From: Thysanoteuthis rhombus
Taxonomy: Eukaryota; Mollusca; Cephalopoda; Oegopsida; Thysanoteuthidae
NCBI GenBank assembly: GCA_963457665.1
Contig: OY735203.1
Span: 17,348,994-17,412,993, forward strand
Length of the DNA stretch: 64,000 nucleotides
Direction: 5' to 3'
In this document: in pieces, positions 35,201-51,771 of the stretch
How the letters are laid out: each line of letters starts with the position of its first letter
Numbering within the stretch: the first letter of the stretch is position 1
Position numbers and translations under genes: made by a program
Notes under the pieces: model-generated
Database searches by the model: none
Told to the model about the DNA's origin: nothing
The model's input: the letters and a program-made list of their open reading frames with translations, nothing else

Positions 35201-36617
35201 ATCAATTAATTAAATACGTAATATTCAATCAATCATCCATTAAAAGCATTTCATTCACTAATACCTAAAGACTGAAGAATACATTGTGCAGGATTGATTT
35301 GAAATAATAATTATCCTTTGAAAAGCAAAAAAAGAACAAACCACAGGACGAGAAACTGCTAACATTTTTCTATCATGAGAACCGATTTAGAATAGAATAT
35401 GTGATGTCGGGTGACTTGGGGTAATCGATTAAGGAAAGAATAAATGACAGCATTTAACTGAGGACAAACAAAGTTATACAGACGTACATATATAAAAACG
35501 CTAGACAGCTTTATTTAAAGACTGATTTTATCTTTATAATAAACTGGGAGAACATGGACCTATTAACATGGGCATTAGTATTTACTTAAAACAGGCACTT
35601 AGCATGCTTCTTTTGCTGGACACTTCATAGATCAAGCTTAGTTTCTACATTTACTTTACCCAACATATACATATAAATATGTTTATATAACGTCATCAAA
35701 ACAAATTTGATCGTCATTTTGGGAGGGAGATCATTTGCTGAACAAAGAAGAATACAGGGAAAAATTTCGATTATACATGAATAATGAATATGTATCAGTA
35801 CGTCTATATGTTTATAGAAATTCTCTGAACTTATTCTCATCTGATTCAGAGCTATAATAGAGTTTTACCTAAGAAGTGAACGATATTATAATGGGTTTCA
35901 AGATTGGTTCCTGAACCATCACCTCAAATAGGCACACTGAGTCTATAAATCTGTATAAATTAGTTTTATGGTCTTGTGTACCTAGAAATTACAAATATCA
36001 CAAACGTATACAGAAAAAGTGAGCATTTATTCCAGCTTAATATTCAGACACAAATAATTATAGTAGACCAATTTTCGGCCGATTCCTCTGCCAATTTCGA
36101 AGCAATGTGATTTATTAGTGGATTTGTCTATTATGGCTATAATGGGCAATTTGGGTCGGTTGCAAAACTAAGACACATGTCTTTGGTACCGACAATAAGC
36201 CACTCGGGCTATCCATCAGTGTATATATTGGAATTGTACTGACAGACCGCCATTAGGCGTTTGGAGGTTAGGAGTAGGTTGTTGTTGAAAGCAAAAGCCG
36301 ACAGCTCGAAAGAACCGGCAAGAATTTATGATTACGAAGTAGGTGAAAGGTTCGGGTTTCTTTGATCATTGAAATTTTCTCCTTTTATATCATCTTTATC
36401 TTTCATTGGTAATGTGTTTTAGAAAGTACAGGAATAGAAATAGTGGACATGTTAAGATATGTTCAGTATGACTACTTTGGTGTTTGCACTATCATGAGTC
36501 TAACGTTAATTATTATTTTTTGAATTCACGATGATATTGCCATCCTAAAATAACTCATCTTTTTATTCATCATATCACACTGCGTTAATGTACATGAATG
36601 TACGTATGGAACTATTT
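35201..36617. other. Unassigned stretch
   Basis: Includes a moderately GC-rich section at 36060-36370 of unknown origin. No coding motif, tandem repeat or RNA gene is recognised. Confidence 0.5.
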
Positions 36618-37520
36618 GATCATAATCATGATCATCATCAGTAACAGCAGCCATTATAAGTATCTTGATGGACAAAGGACTTTTTCTCTTTCGTGATGTG
36701 TACGATTGTGTTGCTCTTTGTCATGTTTATGCGGTAAACCTTCCATTCTCATACCTCCATATCGTATCTTTTCCTACTTGGTTTAACCTCTCGTGGATAC
36801 TAATAAGTTAGCTATGGCACCATTTGTTAGTATTTCTTCTTGTCCAACCTATCTCCATTTCTCCTTACAAAGTGACCAGCTAACCTTTGTTTGTGTTGCT
36901 TAGTTATATGTACTATAACTTCAACTCTGATCTTCCATCATATCTCTGGGGGTTTTTTTCAAGCATTGCTCCCAACACGGCTCTCAGGGTGATTATCAAC
37001 TGGTTCTCAATTTTTTTTTTTCAAATTCCCATGTTTTGTAACCGTAAGTCTATGCTGGTATTATACATTCGTTGTATATTTTATACTCTTTAATTTGTAT
37101 CTATTCATACAAAATCAATTGAAGCCGTTATTTATGCACCATTTATTCCGCTTTGATGGTCTTTCTGTGACTTTATCACTGGGCTAGGTTTACGTATTCC
37201 TCGACTTTTTTTTAAAGCCTCGCCCTCTATTCTTAAGCTCTTTCTTGGAAGACTTTACGGCTGAACATTATTTCTGTTTTTGCTTTGTTCATTTTTATGC
37301 CCTCTTTTTTCACTTTCTCTATTTGAATCACTCAACATGTCTTATAATTATTTCGAAGCCTTTGTTGACATGGAAACATCATTGATTTAAGTATTGTCCC
37401 CCTTGGTTCACTCTCCCCGACTCCAAGTTAATTGTTCGGAATAATCACTGAGAGCTGGCTGTAAATTGTTCAGGTGATACTGTATAGTCTAGTCTCATTC
37501 CCTTTCTTATCTATATCTTG
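36618..37520 (-). mobile_element. RTE-type LINE of a second lineage, 3' half
   Basis: On the minus strand, GIKMNKAKTEIMFS near 37310-37270 corresponds to the (L).(I/M)N..KTK(V/I)M block after the RT. LRIEGEAL and EEYVNLAQ (family: VE.Y.YLGQ) follow. At 37080-37022 is IYNECIIPA, a stop, then TYGYKTWEF (family: YN.C(I/V)LP..TYG.ETW). Near 36850-36800 is a WAGH-equivalent (IGWTRRNTNKW). QDTYNGCCY-stop-stop near 36660 matches the QQWT..GC end of RTE elements. The 3' tail is TGATGATGATCATGATTATG (36641-36622). Its wording differs from the majority copies, so it belongs to another RTE lineage. Confidence 0.75.
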
Positions 37521-37644
37521 TTTGTATCTTCAAATACTCTGATGATTGCATTATGATATTTTCATATATATACTAGATAAGAGTTCCCGTTAACATATTG
37601 TTCTTGCATTCATGTGAGGAATGTTGTACGTATGTTTTACAGAG

Positions 37645-37646
<2 letters not shown>

Positions 37647-37699
<53 letters not shown>
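37647..37699. repeat. (CA)n microsatellite
   Basis: About 53 bases of CA at the 3' side (minus strand) of the left SINE copy. Confidence 0.97.
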
Positions 37700-37700
<1 letters not shown>

Positions 37701-37721
37701 TTATATAATTACATACTGCGT

Positions 37722-37868
37722 ATTTTTTTTCATGATCTTTTTTGAAATGATCTCTCATCATTACACATTCAATTTAGACAATGTTAGTAGAATAAACAAT
37801 CAAAATAATAGGATAGCCGCTTCAAAATAGCAACTCTCTCACCATTGACCTGAAGAGCTCCTGTTGAT
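37722..37868 (-). repeat. tRNA-headed SINE, left copy of a head-to-head pair
   Basis: On the minus strand a diverged A box, AGGTCAATGGTGAGAGAG, lies near 37848. TTTGATTGTTTATTCTAC follows, then AACATTGTCTAAATTG, then GAGAGATCATTTCA, ending near 37730. The block TTTGATTGT(C/T)TATTCTACT(A/T)ACATTGTCTAA is shared with the copy at 43.5 kb. Its last 70 bases are the reverse complement of the end of the adjacent plus-strand copy. Confidence 0.65.
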
Positions 37869-38060
37869 TCAAAGGCTTAAATGATTAGAGATGAAAAGTA
37901 AGAGCATCGGTACGTTGAAGTGGCTAACCCTACTGTGGCAGACTCGATCCCTGCAGTAGCCACGCTTTTTATTTTTAATTCTATTCACATTGTCTAAATT
38001 GACTGATGTATTAATTGTGTTATGATGAGAGATCATTTCAGATAAGATTCAAAAATCAAT
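37869..38060 (+). repeat. tRNA-headed SINE, right copy of a head-to-head pair
   Basis: The head contains AAGAGCATCGGTACGTTG and a good B box GACTCGATCCCTGC (about 37941-37954). A spacer follows, then ATTCACATTGTCTAAATTGA and GAGAGATCATTTCAGATAAG. A (CA)n(TA)n tract starts about 30 bases downstream. It is too long and unpaired for a real tRNA. Confidence 0.7.
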
Positions 38061-38086
38061 TTGTCGGACCTAATATGGCCATTCCT

Positions 38087-41669
<3,583 letters not shown>

Positions 41670-41727
<58 letters not shown>

Positions 41728-41728
41728 T
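41670..41728. repeat. (ATT)n microsatellite
   Basis: About 19 ATT units. The poly-Tyr frame over it is an artefact. Confidence 0.97.
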
Positions 41729-42329
41729 AATTCTCTTTCTTCATCAATGCAATTAATGTCTTATAGATTTGAATACTTATACTTTTTGTAGCTCTCTATA
41801 TAGATCATCAACAAGTCCAAATACCTCCTCGATTACAATACCGAATGTCTGCAAAGAGATTTCTAAAAAAAACTTTATCAGCAGTGACAAACTAACTTTT
41901 ATTTCTGTTTCATGAAGAATTTAGTAGCCTTAAGTAACACTTATTATTGCTGCAAGTGTCTTTACGAGTACTTTATCATGCGATTTACATTAATAATGTG
42001 TCCGGACACTGTATCATGCATTAATTCATATGTTAGGAATGTGTACGAACATTTGCTAAAAATTAAAATATCATCTATACAGACATTTGCCATTACTGTG
42101 TATTTGGATGGCTTATTTGGTGGTAAGGGATGTTGCACGATTTATAAGTATATCATTAGGTTGTTTATATGGAGATTAAGGATGAATGTATTCTATCTTT
42201 TTAGTTATTACATGATTCATTAATGAGTAATTTAAGGAAATTGCATATAAAGTATCCAGCAAAACATGGACTGTATCGGTAGTAAGATACATAGGGCTAA
42301 TTCTTAGGCGAATTTGGAAGGAATTCCAA
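41729..42329. other. Unassigned stretch upstream of a LINE remnant
   Basis: A 103-codon plus frame at 41912-42223 shows no recognisable motif. Confidence 0.45.
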
Positions 42330-43340
42330 TAAATTGACCGGTAAACGAGAGAGGTTATGATAATGCACAAGGCTCTACATCTCCGAGATGACACAGATAC
42401 ACACAATCTAGAGAAAGAAAGAAGGCGGTATAGGAAGCTGTAGTATAGAAAACTGTATCCAAAAAGACTAAAAACGAGATTAGAAAAGTATGTGCAAACA
42501 AATAGAGAAGACATTATGAAGAGCAACCGAAGCCATGCAATAGACAACAAAAAAGTTGCTAATGGAGGAGTAAAACATCAAACGAGGAAAGGAAAATGGG
42601 AACAAAAAATACTATGCAGAGAAATCAAAAGATGGATACAAATGTCTTAGACAAGAGATCATTGATATGGCTTAGCAAAGGAAACATACTCACTCATCAT
42701 GGCAGCCCAAAACAAATGTACCAACACAAATTATATTAAGGCAGAAATCGACAGAGGCCGAACAAATAGCAAATGCCGCAATGAAAAAAAGATTAGACCG
42801 TAAACCACATAACCAGTGAAGTTAGTTAACTAGGCAGGAAAGAGTATGAAGACAGACGACAGGCTAGCAATATTGATACACTAGGAAGTTAGCGAATGCA
42901 TACAAATATATGAACACGTGCTATCAACACAAATCGGATACAGCCCTGGACGATGGTAACCATGAATCATTCTAGGACTTTGACATCTGAACTGACCACC
43001 CGATCCAAGCGGAAAGACCGGACTTGGTAATCATGGATTACAGAAGGATAACATGCCAATAATAGACTTGGCTGTCCCCGCTGATCACAGAGTAGATACG
43101 AAAGAAAGTGAAACGTAAGGAAATACCAGGACCTGGCAAAGGAACTGGAAAATGTGTGGAACGTGAAAGTCACGGTAGTATCAGTGACACTATGTGCACT
43201 TTGTACCAAATCAAAGACGCTGAAAACAAAATTGGAGGAGGTACGAATAAAAGGGACGATCAACACCGTACAGACCTCATCAATCCAAGGAAATGCACAA
43301 ATACTAGGAATATTACTGAAAATATAAAACTAAAACCCCC
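42330..43340 (+). mobile_element. LINE remnant with restriction-like endonuclease C-terminus
   Basis: Piecewise translation starts TREVMIMHKALHLRDDTD near 42335-42390 (family: MHKALHPR.D(V/I)DRLY). It continues through RKGKWEQKILCREIKRWI near 42585-42635, MAAQNKCTNTNYIKAEID near 42700-42750, and a decayed C..C..H-type region near 42770-42830. From 42970 come DFDI, TDHPIQAERPDLVIMD and, one frame over, LAVPADHRVDTKESE near 43065-43105. The RPD...(12-13)...D.AVP...E arrangement is the PD-(D/E)XK restriction-like endonuclease of R2/R4-type LINEs. From 43145 NVWNVKVTVV and then IKGTINTVQTSSI match the family's end (W(N)(V/M)KVT(I/V)(I/V)P and RIETIQTTAL). Many stops occur, so it is inactive. Confidence 0.8.
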
Positions 43341-43439
43341 AGTTATTAGCCATGGCCTATCAGCCAATTAAAAAAAAAAGGCATGGGAGAAACAGTACAA
43401 GTCATATTGCTACTGTAATAGATGAAGAACTTTAATGTG

Positions 43440-43640
43440 GGCTTTAGCACTACCATCGGCAGTTCATCTCAATGATAAGAGCAACAATACGTTGGAACAG
43501 TTACCATATCACAGGTTTTATTCGTGCAGCACACCCATTTTCTTTGATTGTCTATTCTACTTACATTGTCTAAGCCAAGTGATACATTTTCAATTTATTA
43601 AAAGAATATCATTTCAAATAAGAGGTTCAACATAATATAA
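43440..43640 (+). repeat. tRNA-headed SINE
   Basis: A diverged A-box-like GTTCATCTCAATGATAAGAG at 43461-43480 is followed by a decayed B box and the family blocks. The blocks are TTTGATTGTCTATTCTAC, TTACATTGTCTAAGCC, AAGTGATACATTTT and ATCATTTCAAATAAGAGG. The 3' end runs within about 30 bases into an (ATGT)n(AT)n tract. This is the cleanest example here of the SINE 3' body. Confidence 0.7.
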
Positions 43641-43658
43641 CACAATTTATAATCATCA

Positions 43659-43707
43659 TATGCGTGCGTATGTATGTATGTATGTATGTATGTATGTATG
43701 TATGTAC

Positions 43708-43759
<52 letters not shown>
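43659..43759. repeat. (ATGT)n then (AT)n
   Basis: About ten TATG units followed by about 55 bases of TA. Confidence 0.97.
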
Positions 43760-43761
<2 letters not shown>

Positions 43762-44149
43762 GAAATAATCGCTTTTTAGTTTCTTTTGATTTAAATATGG
43801 ATGTATATTCTTCAAGTCTGTGTTTGGCTGCTTGAGTGTATGCACGTATTTCTTGGGTCCACAAAAGATTTTATAAATACAGCTTTCATCATCATTTTTC
43901 TGTATACAATCATATTTCTAGATGCAAGTTGTACAAAAAAGAGGGATAAGATGAAATGAAATATTATTGTTCGAATTGAGTTTATTATAAACAGAACTAT
44001 CCTAAAACAGACACTCTGATGTTCTCCTGAACTTCCTTTCTCCCCCCTCTCGCTTTCTCTTTCTGTCCGTCTCTCTCTGTCTCAGTCTGTTCTCTCTCTC
44101 TTTCTGTCTTTGTCTCTCTATGTATACATATATATGTTGTCAATCTCTC
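43760..44149. other. Unassigned stretch, pyrimidine-rich toward the right
   Basis: CT-rich at 44035-44120. No gene recognised. Confidence 0.5.
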
Positions 44150-44416
<267 letters not shown>

Positions 44417-45117
44417 TCGTGTGTGGATAATCAGAGTATAAGAATCACATCACTTCCATTGTTGACACACTAAAACTCATTAGCTTGAAGAAAAAAACGA
44501 ATCGAAATATCATTAATTTTGAACAGTCTTTTCTTTACATATATTGTGTTCATGTTTTGGTAGCAAATCCTTTACAGCAGGAAGGAGCAAGAGAAGTTTA
44601 CATTTGTTTGTTGTGAATATCTATTTAACTGTATTTACACAAATAAAAATAAACGTCCCTGATTAAATATAGCTTATCTTTTCCAGATGTTATTTTAATA
44701 TTCCGGTTAAATCGGATTTACAGCAACACACACACATATACCCCCCCTATATTCCTATATATATATACATCGCGATTAAAGTTAATATCTATTTTCTTCT
44801 TTGACTTATTTGGAAAGGATAGAGAGAGATAGAGAAGAAAGGGGAACATAATTTCCCTTAGTGTATTTCTGATGAGATTTTTCAGCTTTAATAATTCAAC
44901 AAAATAGAGATACAGCAACATTCCTCGATATAAATCACTAAAAGTTATGCAGCTTTCATACTCGTACACAATCACAAGTACGCCGAGATATGTTGATAAA
45001 TACATATACAAAACCAAAGCCTCCGTCAAAAAATACGCAAAAAATTCCTCAAGTACGGAATCAAATGACGTGGGTATCGTAAATCTCCGCTCACACCCCA
45101 ATCTCGCATGTTGCAGG
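44417..45117. other. Unassigned stretch
   Basis: The 158-codon minus frame at 45194-44718 starts inside an RTE 3' tail and then runs through unrelated sequence, so it is not a gene. Confidence 0.5.
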
Positions 45118-45545
45118 GTTATCATCATCCTTTTAGCGTCCATCGTTGGACATAGAACGTCACCAAGATTCACAAGAACCGGTTCTTTTTTCATTCAATC
45201 TCGTCACGCCATCTTATTTTCTCTTGGACACAATTTTGCATATTATCTCTGGTGATCCATAAGTTATAAAGTCGAATTTTCCCCCGATAGCATGCAAAAT
45301 GCCCAGCCCATTGCCATGGTTCCCGTGATATAATGGACTACTGTCTTTTTTATTATAATGTGTGATGTTTTATTATCTGTAAGTGTGAGCTTGGGCATGA
45401 TTCTCCCATGTGTTTGCTGCATCAGTTTAGGGGTCAGTCCTTTGATTAGATCCCATTTTTTAGCTCCGTAGAATATTGGGAGGATGCGTGGGTTGATTAC
45501 CATTCTTTTTTAGACTAGTAGCATTTTCTTGTTTTACTTAGGGCA
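45118..45545 (-). mobile_element. RTE-type LINE, 5'-truncated 3' end
   Basis: The minus frame from 45503 reads MVINPRILPIFYGAKKWDL, then KLMQQTHGRIMPKLTLTDNK, then TVVHYITGTMAMGWAF. These match YNQCILPIVTYGAETWNL, QRAHERIMLGLTWRDHK and KWRWAG of intact copies. The section for WTSRL..RWRD is missing (internal deletion). From about 45180 NLGDVLCPTMDAKRMM equals LGKVYVQRRTLKD, and the tail follows as GGATGATGATAA (45132-45121). Its 5' end lies about 15 bases from the 5S-like sequence on the same strand. Confidence 0.88.
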
Positions 45546-45560
45546 TTTACCAAATTGAAT

Positions 45561-45652
45561 GGTACTGTGTCGACCAGACCTCCCTTATCTTTGGTGATCG
45601 ACCAGAACCGGCGTAACCAATGTGATTTGGCCAAGCGGTTACTCATCCAAGT
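45561..45652 (-). pseudogene. 5S rRNA-derived sequence, rearranged
   Basis: On the minus strand GGCCAAATCACATTGG (from 45632), CCGGTTCTGGTC, GATCACCAAAGATAAG and CTGGTC..CAGTACC follow the order of animal 5S rRNA from about position 8 to 75. From memory of the family these are GGCCATATCACGTTG, CCGGTTCTCGTC, GATCACCGAAGTTAAG and CTGGTCAGTAC. Directly upstream and overlapping by two bases is ACTTGGATGAGTAACCGCTT (45652-45633), the 77-98 region of 5S that normally lies downstream. The sequence is therefore a tandem-junction or rearranged derivative and cannot be a working 5S gene. It may be the head of a retroposed chimera with the adjacent RTE fragment, or a relic of a 5S tandem array. Confidence 0.65.
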
Positions 45653-45924
45653 GCAAAGTGCTAAGTGCAAAGAATTGAGCACATTTTTATAAGTCCATGG
45701 TATGACTCAATGGTAGATTGAATAAAGGGACTACAAAACCCGATGCAAGCACTCTTCTACTCATAGGCAGTGATCATTTTTGAAACATATATCAATATGA
45801 TATTGTCCTTGGTGTCATGCGATGTAGTGCATTTGGTGTGTACAATAGAGTCCAGTTAGGTACTAGTTTACATTTGAGATATATACATATGCATGAATAA
45901 AATCCATGTGATTGTATTGTATGT

Positions 45925-47934
<2,010 letters not shown>

Positions 47935-48035
47935 TAGTATAATTCTTATACACGTCTGTGGTCCAATGGTAAGTTGAAATGTAACAAGGTTATCAGAATG
48001 ATACTCTTCCCACTGAACTGACAAATAGTCAATCA
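47935..48035 (-). repeat. Possible tRNA-derived SINE head
   Basis: On the minus strand AGTTCAGTGGGAAGAGTATC (from about 48025) followed by TCTGATAACCTTGT is like a tRNA from A box to anticodon stem. The expected B box is absent, replaced by CAACTTACCATTGGACC, so it is not a tRNA gene. Confidence 0.4.
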
Positions 48036-49538
48036 CGTAGTTTATATGTGTTATTGTTTTATATGTGATTTTACAGTTTTTTCTCAATGCTAAATCTACG
48101 CAGAAGTTAAAATCAGTATCCATCAACGTTTCAATTCCGTATTTATGCAATAAGTTCAGCGATACGTTTATTGCCTGTTGGAATTTCCATGGTAAAATAT
48201 TTAATCACTGTAAGTAATGGGGAATAATTATGTTGACTGACAAATGAACAAATTTAGGTAAAAAATATTTGCCGATTAAAACAGATAGTTAATCGTTTTT
48301 ACGATACAAACTTATGCGCATACACATATTTTTTTTTTTGATTACAGCTCCTGTTTTTTCTTCTTTGGTATCTAATTTTTTTTTATATATTTATATAATT
48401 ATTTATATATGTCGGAATATCAATAAGTGAGTATATGAAAAAAATTTATGAAAAAAAAAATTAATTCACGCAAAATTTTTTTCTCTAGTCAATGAACCTA
48501 ATTCACCTGTGAATATTAAGCATATATATCGCGTATTTGGCAGTGAAACTTTCAGGATAAAAATTTAGCTTATAATTACGTCTCGGGCTTTGTAACTATT
48601 AATCTATCATTGTATGTGTGGGTACGTAGAAGCATCCATAACGTAATGATTAAAAAAAAGAACCTATTTTACAGAAAAAAATGTTGATTTTTGAACTTCA
48701 TTCCTTGTCAATGCACGTAATTCAGTTTTAAAAGATTATTACATAGTACGAACATTATTGAGTGAAAGTATCTGATCAAAATTGTCAGCATCTTTTTGGG
48801 ACACCATAGTATATGCATACAGAAAGGCAGCAACAGTTTGTCGGATTTAGAAGGAACAGTTTATAAATTCATTTCAATATATCTACATCGATGCAAATAT
48901 TAAGATTTATTGACTGGGGAAAAAATGGAAAAAATTTACTGTCTTCTGAAATTTAAATAATTTTGATATATTACTTCCCGTAAAAATATAAATATTTTTG
49001 AAAATATCTATATTTCTAGCGGAAACCTATTTGACGAAACTCGTAGCTTGGATTAGTTTTTAGAAGTGTTTGTTTCTGTCTAATATTTATCATAAAGAGA
49101 CATTATTAACGTATGAGGACAGAGATGCTGAAATTCACAAATGAATGTGTATTTCGGATTCACATTCATGTATGGACGCTGTGACAGTACACTAGATTAT
49201 AACATCGATATGTAAGCACAGAAAATGATCTACATAGATAGAAAAACTGTATTTGTATACACACATACGCTTCAACTTCCAACAAAAAAGAATTAACTCG
49301 AATTTGGTAGCACGGATGGTAGAAGGTCCGTCTATTGTTTTGTATTTCTGTCGGTGAAATAAATAAATCATAAAGTATTTTGTGTCTCAAAGTACATCAG
49401 AGAAAAATGAAATTGATGTTTTAGCATTTGAGCCAGAATATCTTCTGCCCAATATTATTTGAGAAATCGTTGCGAACTTATCGTCGGGTGATAGACATAA
49501 TTTGATAAGAAATAACGCACTCCCATATCTATGCATCT
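48036..49538. other. Unassigned AT-rich stretch
   Basis: Long A- and T-runs, no motif recognised. Confidence 0.5.
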
Positions 49539-49572
49539 CCCTCTCTCTCTTCTTTCCCTCTCCCTCTCTCTA

Positions 49573-49648
<76 letters not shown>
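49539..49648. repeat. (CT)n then (TA)n
   Basis: CT-rich 32 bases, short TGTGTG, then about 66 bases of TA. Confidence 0.95.
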
Positions 49649-49652
<4 letters not shown>

Positions 49653-49970
49653 CACAATATGTTCATTTACAAATCCATAAACATGCACAATAAAGAACTT
49701 TTGTATATATGGCTAGATTTTGAAAGTGCAAGAGAAGAACCACATTTCCTCGCAATCAGCCGAACCATGAATGCATTTACTCCTGTTCCATTGTTCTGTA
49801 TGTATAATTTCTGGAGAAGGTTTTTTTAAAAATAGGAGTAGATTGTAAAATGGACCATGTATACACACATTTTTGAAATGTTGGGATCAGTGGCAAGAGA
49901 CAGAGAGTTCCTGCTTGTTCTAGTGGGCTATAGTTTCTAATGTAAATGGAGGTTAGTCTTGTTACTTATA

Positions 49971-49972
<2 letters not shown>

Positions 49973-50062
<90 letters not shown>

Positions 50063-50075
50063 TATATGCGTGTGA
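49973..50075. repeat. (TA)n then (TG)n
   Basis: TA with one GTA interruption, then about 40 bases of TG. Confidence 0.95.
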
Positions 50076-51484
50076 GTATACATAATTCAAAAAACTATTG
50101 TGTATTAGTATAACACGCACGTGTATAAGATATATGAATCTCTTGTATGTATAAATAACTCGTTAATCCATATACAAAAGGTTGTCAGTATTTGCCAAGC
50201 TTACAAAAAGATATTCCAAAATCGATGATAAAATCCCAATTGCTGCATATATAAAAATTAATTCAATGAAGGAGAGAAACATTTTGGCGTTCACTTTTCA
50301 AGTACAAATCATCGTTGGTTGCAAAACATGTTACATAATAGATGCACGAGACGTACAGGGTCAGCAATATAAGAAAAAAAAGATTGTCTATGATAAAATC
50401 GCTGAGTATGGAAGGTCAACAGCTGCTGATTTTCCCTGACTAGCTCACCTGTGAAAGGACAATCTAGATATTAGTGACGACAGGGGTGATACAATACCAA
50501 AGTATGAACTTATGTGTATGTATGTATGTATGTATGTATGTATGTATGTATGTATGTTAAAAGTGACGGAGTTGGATATGCGTGTGTGTGCGTGTTTGAA
50601 TCAACATTCGAATTAAGTGGATGAGAGAGATGGGAGTAGTATGCAATTAGAGGGAGAGGGACATATTTTAGACTTGCAAGTTGAGGTTGATAATAATTAT
50701 CCTCTTGTGACTTGCGTTCCAAAAGGACTGTTTGCATATTCTGGTATAAGTGTAGATTGCAATATGGAAAAAATAGACGAACAACTCTTTCAATACCCTT
50801 CCATCTGAGAGTTAACACCATCAAAGGAGGGATATGGCAAAATAAAAAAGATCTCTCCACAGATGGAGGGTTTATCCTATTGCAGAGGCATCATTTTTCA
50901 GCGACCGGATCTGAAATCCTGACAGATTTTCCGGGAGATTGCAACGATGATGTCTCTGCAAGTATGAAATAGGCACATTGAAAAACCATCTGGCTACATG
51001 GTGGCCGCCTATTCAAGAGAGGATTGAGGTGAGAAGTACCATGCCATTGTCTCCAGGGTTATCCAACAGAGCCCTAGCATTGGAATGTGATCAATTGATG
51101 AGAAGAATTGTTTATATTGTTGAATGGACGGGTTCGTTTGGGGAAATATCGGTCGGTCTTACTTGCATAAGCCGTGCAGCAAGAAGATCTGATTGAAGAT
51201 AACGGAAGCCAAAGAAGGATAACGAAATAATTCCTATAGAAGTACAATGCCGAAGTTTAATTGCTAAATAGACTTGAGAATGCCAGGTTAAATTTAGTAT
51301 CAACATCAAAAAGAGGATTTAAGATTGAGCTGAGATTATATCCGGAAATTGCATGCAGTTCGATAGGAATAGATTCTGGCAACACAATGTGCTGTCACTA
51401 AGTTTGAATAATAAAATTTAAGTTCAAAGACCTATTGAAAGTATTCTGTATAGATGTATTGCGTGTAATTATGAATGCATTATA
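50076..51484. other. Unassigned stretch
   Basis: An 85-codon frame at 50182-50439 and frames at 50712-50972 and 50978-51196 have ordinary amino acid composition but no motif I recognise. They could be decayed element sequence. A (TATG)n tract lies at 50511-50556. Confidence 0.4.
50511..50556. repeat. (TATG)n microsatellite
   Basis: About 11 tetranucleotide units. Confidence 0.95.
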
Positions 51485-51681
51485 CCATTTCAAACTTTAT
51501 TTTAGATGACCACCCGCTGACACATGGACAATGAGTCACTTGGCCTAAAAAGTGTGAATAAAATGGTCAATAGTAGAAAACTGTTGTGGGAATCAAATCT
51601 TCGACCAATGAAGAAGCTGCTTCAGTTAAGCGTCCCTGTTAACCATTCAGCTGAGCAGCTCGATAGGAAGGTAAAGGCATG

Positions 51682-51683
<2 letters not shown>
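51485..51683 (-). repeat. tRNA-headed SINE
   Basis: On the minus strand the A box GCTCAGCTGAATGGTTAAC (51659-51641) and B box GAAGATTTGATTCCC (about 51605-51591) are at tRNA-like spacing. Then come TTTATTCACACTTTTTAGG, CCAAGTGACTCATTGT and GTCATCTAAAATAAAG, the same block order as the copies at 37.9 and 43.5 kb. This copy has the best-preserved promoter boxes. The cloverleaf is not complete, so it is not a tRNA gene. A (TA)n(TG)n tract abuts the head side at 51684. Confidence 0.75.

Positions 51684-51766
<83 letters not shown>
51684..51766. repeat. (TA)n then (TG)n
   Basis: About 34 bases TA then about 47 bases TG. Confidence 0.97.
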
Positions 51767-51768
<2 letters not shown>

Positions 51769-51771
51769 CAT

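Noticed and set aside
37647-37699. CRISPR-like array or other regularly spaced repeats
   Set aside because: All regular arrays in the window are mono- to tetranucleotide microsatellites or diverged minisatellites. None has unique spacers between constant repeats.
44718-45194. 158-codon minus-strand open frame
   Set aside because: It begins inside the RTE 3' tail and continues through unrelated AT-rich DNA. No domain, and the start is element-derived.
45561-45652. Functional 5S rRNA gene
   Set aside because: Order is rearranged, positions about 1-7 and 99-120 are missing, and several conserved bases are changed.
50182-50439. 85-codon plus-strand frame of ordinary composition
   Set aside because: No motif, no splice or promoter context, and length within chance for this much DNA. 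Kept only as a note in the unassigned stretch.
51591-51660. tRNA gene at 51.6 kb
   Set aside because: A and B boxes are present, but the stems do not pair as a cloverleaf and the body continues as a SINE.
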